NCBI GenBank assembly: GCA_964195715.1
Contig: CAXMRU010000257.1
Coordinates: forward strand, 1 to 6,299
DNA: 6,299 nucleotides
Direction of reading: 5' to 3'
Origin: Benthicola sp964195715
GTDB lineage: Bacteria > Gemmatimonadota > Gemmatimonadetes > Palauibacterales > Palauibacteraceae
Positions 4,831 through 6,299 of this stretch are shown piece after piece. Both the position numbers and the translations under genes were made by a program. Below the pieces are notes generated by a model. The model had not been told where the DNA came from and did no database searches. It worked only from the letters and a program-made list of their open reading frames with translations. Position 1 is the first letter of the stretch. The number at the start of each line of letters is the position of its first letter.

Positions 4831-6088
4831 CCGCCGTCGAGGGCTCTCTCTCCCCCTGGAGCCGGACGGCCACCGCCGCGGCTTCGCGCAAAACGCGGAG
4901 GATGTTACCGCTCGCCAGCTTGCCCAGCTCCTCGTCCGTCCAGCCGCGCTCGATCAAATCGGCGAACAGGACCGGATAGGCGGACACGTCCGGCATCTCC
5001 GGTGGGGCGCGCATCCCGTCGTAGTCCGACCCGATACCGACGTGATCGATTCCGGACACGTCCCTCACATGCTCGATGTGGTCCGAGATGTCAGCGACGG
5101 ACCCGTTCGGCCGGGGCGTCTCGGTCCAGATCCGCTGCTGCTCGGCTCGCACTTCCTCGTCCGAGGCTCCCCTCTCGCGCATCTCAGCGACCAGCGCCGT
5201 CAGTCGATCGTCCCAGTCTGCGGCGTCCTGGTTCACGAACGGCTGCACGAACGTCACCATCACCACGCCCCCGTTGTCCGACATTCGTGCCAGAATCGAA
5301 TCGGGCACGTTGCGGGGCACATCCGTGAGGGCGCGCGCCGAGGAATGAGAGAAGATGACCGGGGCCTCGGTCACATTGAGCACGTCGCTCATCGTGGCGG
5401 GCGAGACGTGCGACAGGTCCACCAGCATCCCGAGCCGGTTCATCTCGCGCACGACCTCTTCGCCGAATCCGGTCAGGCCGTCGTGCAGCGCAGCATCCAT
5501 GGCGGCATCGGCCCAGTCGAGCGTTACGTTGTGCGTGAGGGTCATGTACCGCGCGCCGAGGTCGTAATAGACACGCAGGGCGCCGAGCGAGTTCTCGATT
5601 GCGTGGCCACCCTCCACGCCCAGCATCGAAGCGATGCGCCCCTCCGCCATGACCGCTTCCACCTCGTCAGCCGTACCTGTCAGAACCAGCTCCGGGTATA
5701 GATCAATCATCCGGCGGGCGAGGTCGATCTCCTCGAGCTGTACGCGAGCAAACCCGCTGTCGGCATACTCTCCCGGGATGTACACGGACCAGAACTGTGC
5801 CCCTACTCCGCCGGCCTTCAGGAGGTCGAGATTCGTGTGGCCCGGAACCGGCTTGCGCAGGTCGTAGGCGTACACATCGCGAGGCGCAATTTCCGAGGCC
5901 CGGATCTCCCACGGAAGATCGTTGTGGCCATCGAAGATCGGAGTCCGACTGAGCACCGCGCGCGCGTGGGCGACGGGATCTGATGTGTCTGCATCCGCGC
6001 CGGCTTCCGCGAGCGCAGCGGTCTCGTCCGCACCGACACAGCCGACCATGGCCGTACATGCAACGAGCGCGAACAACCACAAGCGCAT
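4811..6088 (-). CDS. Family M19 (renal dipeptidase-like) zinc dipeptidase, probable lipoprotein
   Basis: Hydrolyses dipeptides (family members also take D-amino acid or beta-lactam-like substrates) using two zinc ions. Seen in 425 residues: an N-terminal hydrophobic signal RLWLFALVACTAMVGC with Cys17 in a lipobox-like MVGC, then an acidic/Ala linker. The catalytic domain has FDGHNDLPWEIR (His55, Asp57), LGVEGGHAIEN (Glu159, the expected bridging ligand), TLTHNVTLDWADA, VDLSHVS (His227), FSHSSARAL (His248, Arg252) and GIGSDYDGM (Asp355, Asp357). All metal ligands expected for M19 are present, so it should be active, probably anchored facing the periplasm. Start: AGGAGG lies 7 nt before ATG 6088 and 4 nt before ATG 6091; I chose 6088. 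The frame also stays open to 6274, but the part past 6240 is adapter. The lipobox is not ideal (Met at -3), so a plain secreted form is possible. Confidence 0.95.
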   Translation of the reverse strand: MRLWLFALVACTAMVGCVGADETAALAEAGADADTSDPVAHARAVLSRTPIFDGHNDLPWEIRASEIAPRDVYAYDLRKPVPGHTNLDLLKAGGVGAQFWSVYIPGEYADSGFARVQLEEIDLARRMIDLYPELVLTGTADEVEAVMAEGRIASMLGVEGGHAIENSLGALRVYYDLGARYMTLTHNVTLDWADAAMDAALHDGLTGFGEEVVREMNRLGMLVDLSHVSPATMSDVLNVTEAPVIFSHSSARALTDVPRNVPDSILARMSDNGGVVMVTFVQPFVNQDAADWDDRLTALVAEMRERGASDEEVRAEQQRIWTETPRPNGSVADISDHIEHVRDVSGIDHVGIGSDYDGMRAPPEMPDVSAYPVLFADLIERGWTDEELGKLASGNILRVLREAAAVAVRLQGEREPSTAVITDFE

Positions 6089-6090
6089 CA

Positions 6091-6110
6091 TCGAACCTCC
6101 TGGGGTTCGA
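6091..6110 (-). promoter_or_regulatory. Inverted repeat enclosing the dipeptidase ribosome binding site
   Basis: TCGAACC (6091-6097) and GGTTCGA (6104-6110) are perfect 7-bp arms around a 6-nt loop. In the mRNA, four bases of AGGAGG lie in the loop and two in the stem. The first A of ATG 6091 closes the stem. This could modulate translation or be chance. Confidence 0.4.
6096..6101 (-). promoter_or_regulatory. Consensus ribosome binding site (AGGAGG) of the dipeptidase
   Basis: AGGAGG on the minus strand precedes tandem ATG codons at 6091 and 6088. Spacing of 7 nt favours the second. It rules out the much longer frame as the real N-terminus. Confidence 0.8.
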
Positions 6111-6240
6111 GGACCTCGCATCGTACCGGCGCTTACGAGGATCCCCGGAATCAACAGCCGCGGCAACGGTACTGCGACTTTCGCCCGGAGCGCAAACCTG
6201 CGCTGGCACCCGAGTTGCAGCTCTGAACGGTCACCGCGGG

Positions 6241-6299
6241 AGATCGGAAGAGCACACGTCTGAACTCCAGTCACGTCGGAGCATCTCGTATGCCGTCTT
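6241..6299. other. Illumina TruSeq-type adapter with 8-base index (assembly contamination, not genomic)
   Basis: From 6241 the sequence is the standard read-1 adapter, starting AGATCGGAAGAGC and ending the fixed part with CCAGTCAC at 6274. An 8-base index GTCGGAGC (6275-6282) follows, then ATCTCGTATGCCGTCTT (6283-6299), the flow-cell primer part. The 34 + 8 + 17 arrangement fits exactly to the last base. Genomic sequence therefore ends at 6240. Confidence 0.98.

Overview
This window is a GC-rich, gene-dense stretch from a Gram-negative bacterium. The Gram-negative reading rests on a KDO-type cytidylyltransferase for lipopolysaccharide, a secreted beta-barrel-like protein ending in phenylalanine, and a probable lipoprotein dipeptidase. 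The phylum cannot be fixed from the sequence. The right end is Illumina library adapter from base 6241 onward, so this is almost certainly the end of an assembled contig (probably a metagenome or draft genome), and the true genomic sequence stops at 6240.

Layout, left to right. (1) Bases 1-1477, minus strand: a lipopolysaccharide-sugar pair. kdsB is followed after 11 bp by a DegT/DnrJ/EryC1/StrS-family aminotransferase that runs off the left edge. The aminotransferase resembles KdnA, so the pair probably makes and activates the 8-amino form of KDO (Kdo8N) for the lipid A-core linkage. (2) Bases 1592-2182, minus: a 196-residue secreted beta-barrel-like protein of unknown role, separated from kdsB by a strong GC-rich hairpin. 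(3) Bases 2357-3819, minus: two tandem, translationally coupled ZIP-family metal transporter paralogs of nearly equal length that overlap by 4 bases. (4) Bases 3983-4810, plus: a stand-alone class II glutamine amidotransferase (YafJ/EgtC-like), divergent from the ZIP pair. (5) Bases 4811-6088, minus: a family M19 (renal dipeptidase-like) zinc dipeptidase with a lipoprotein-type signal. Its stop codon abuts the amidotransferase stop with no spacer.

There is no mobile element, CRISPR array, tRNA or rRNA that I can support, and no gene-free stretch longer than about 165 bases. The two most biologically interesting points are the Kdo8N-type lipopolysaccharide module and the coupled ZIP pair, which could be a heterodimeric transporter. 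The most important curation point is the adapter, which creates a false 62-residue N-terminal extension on the dipeptidase.
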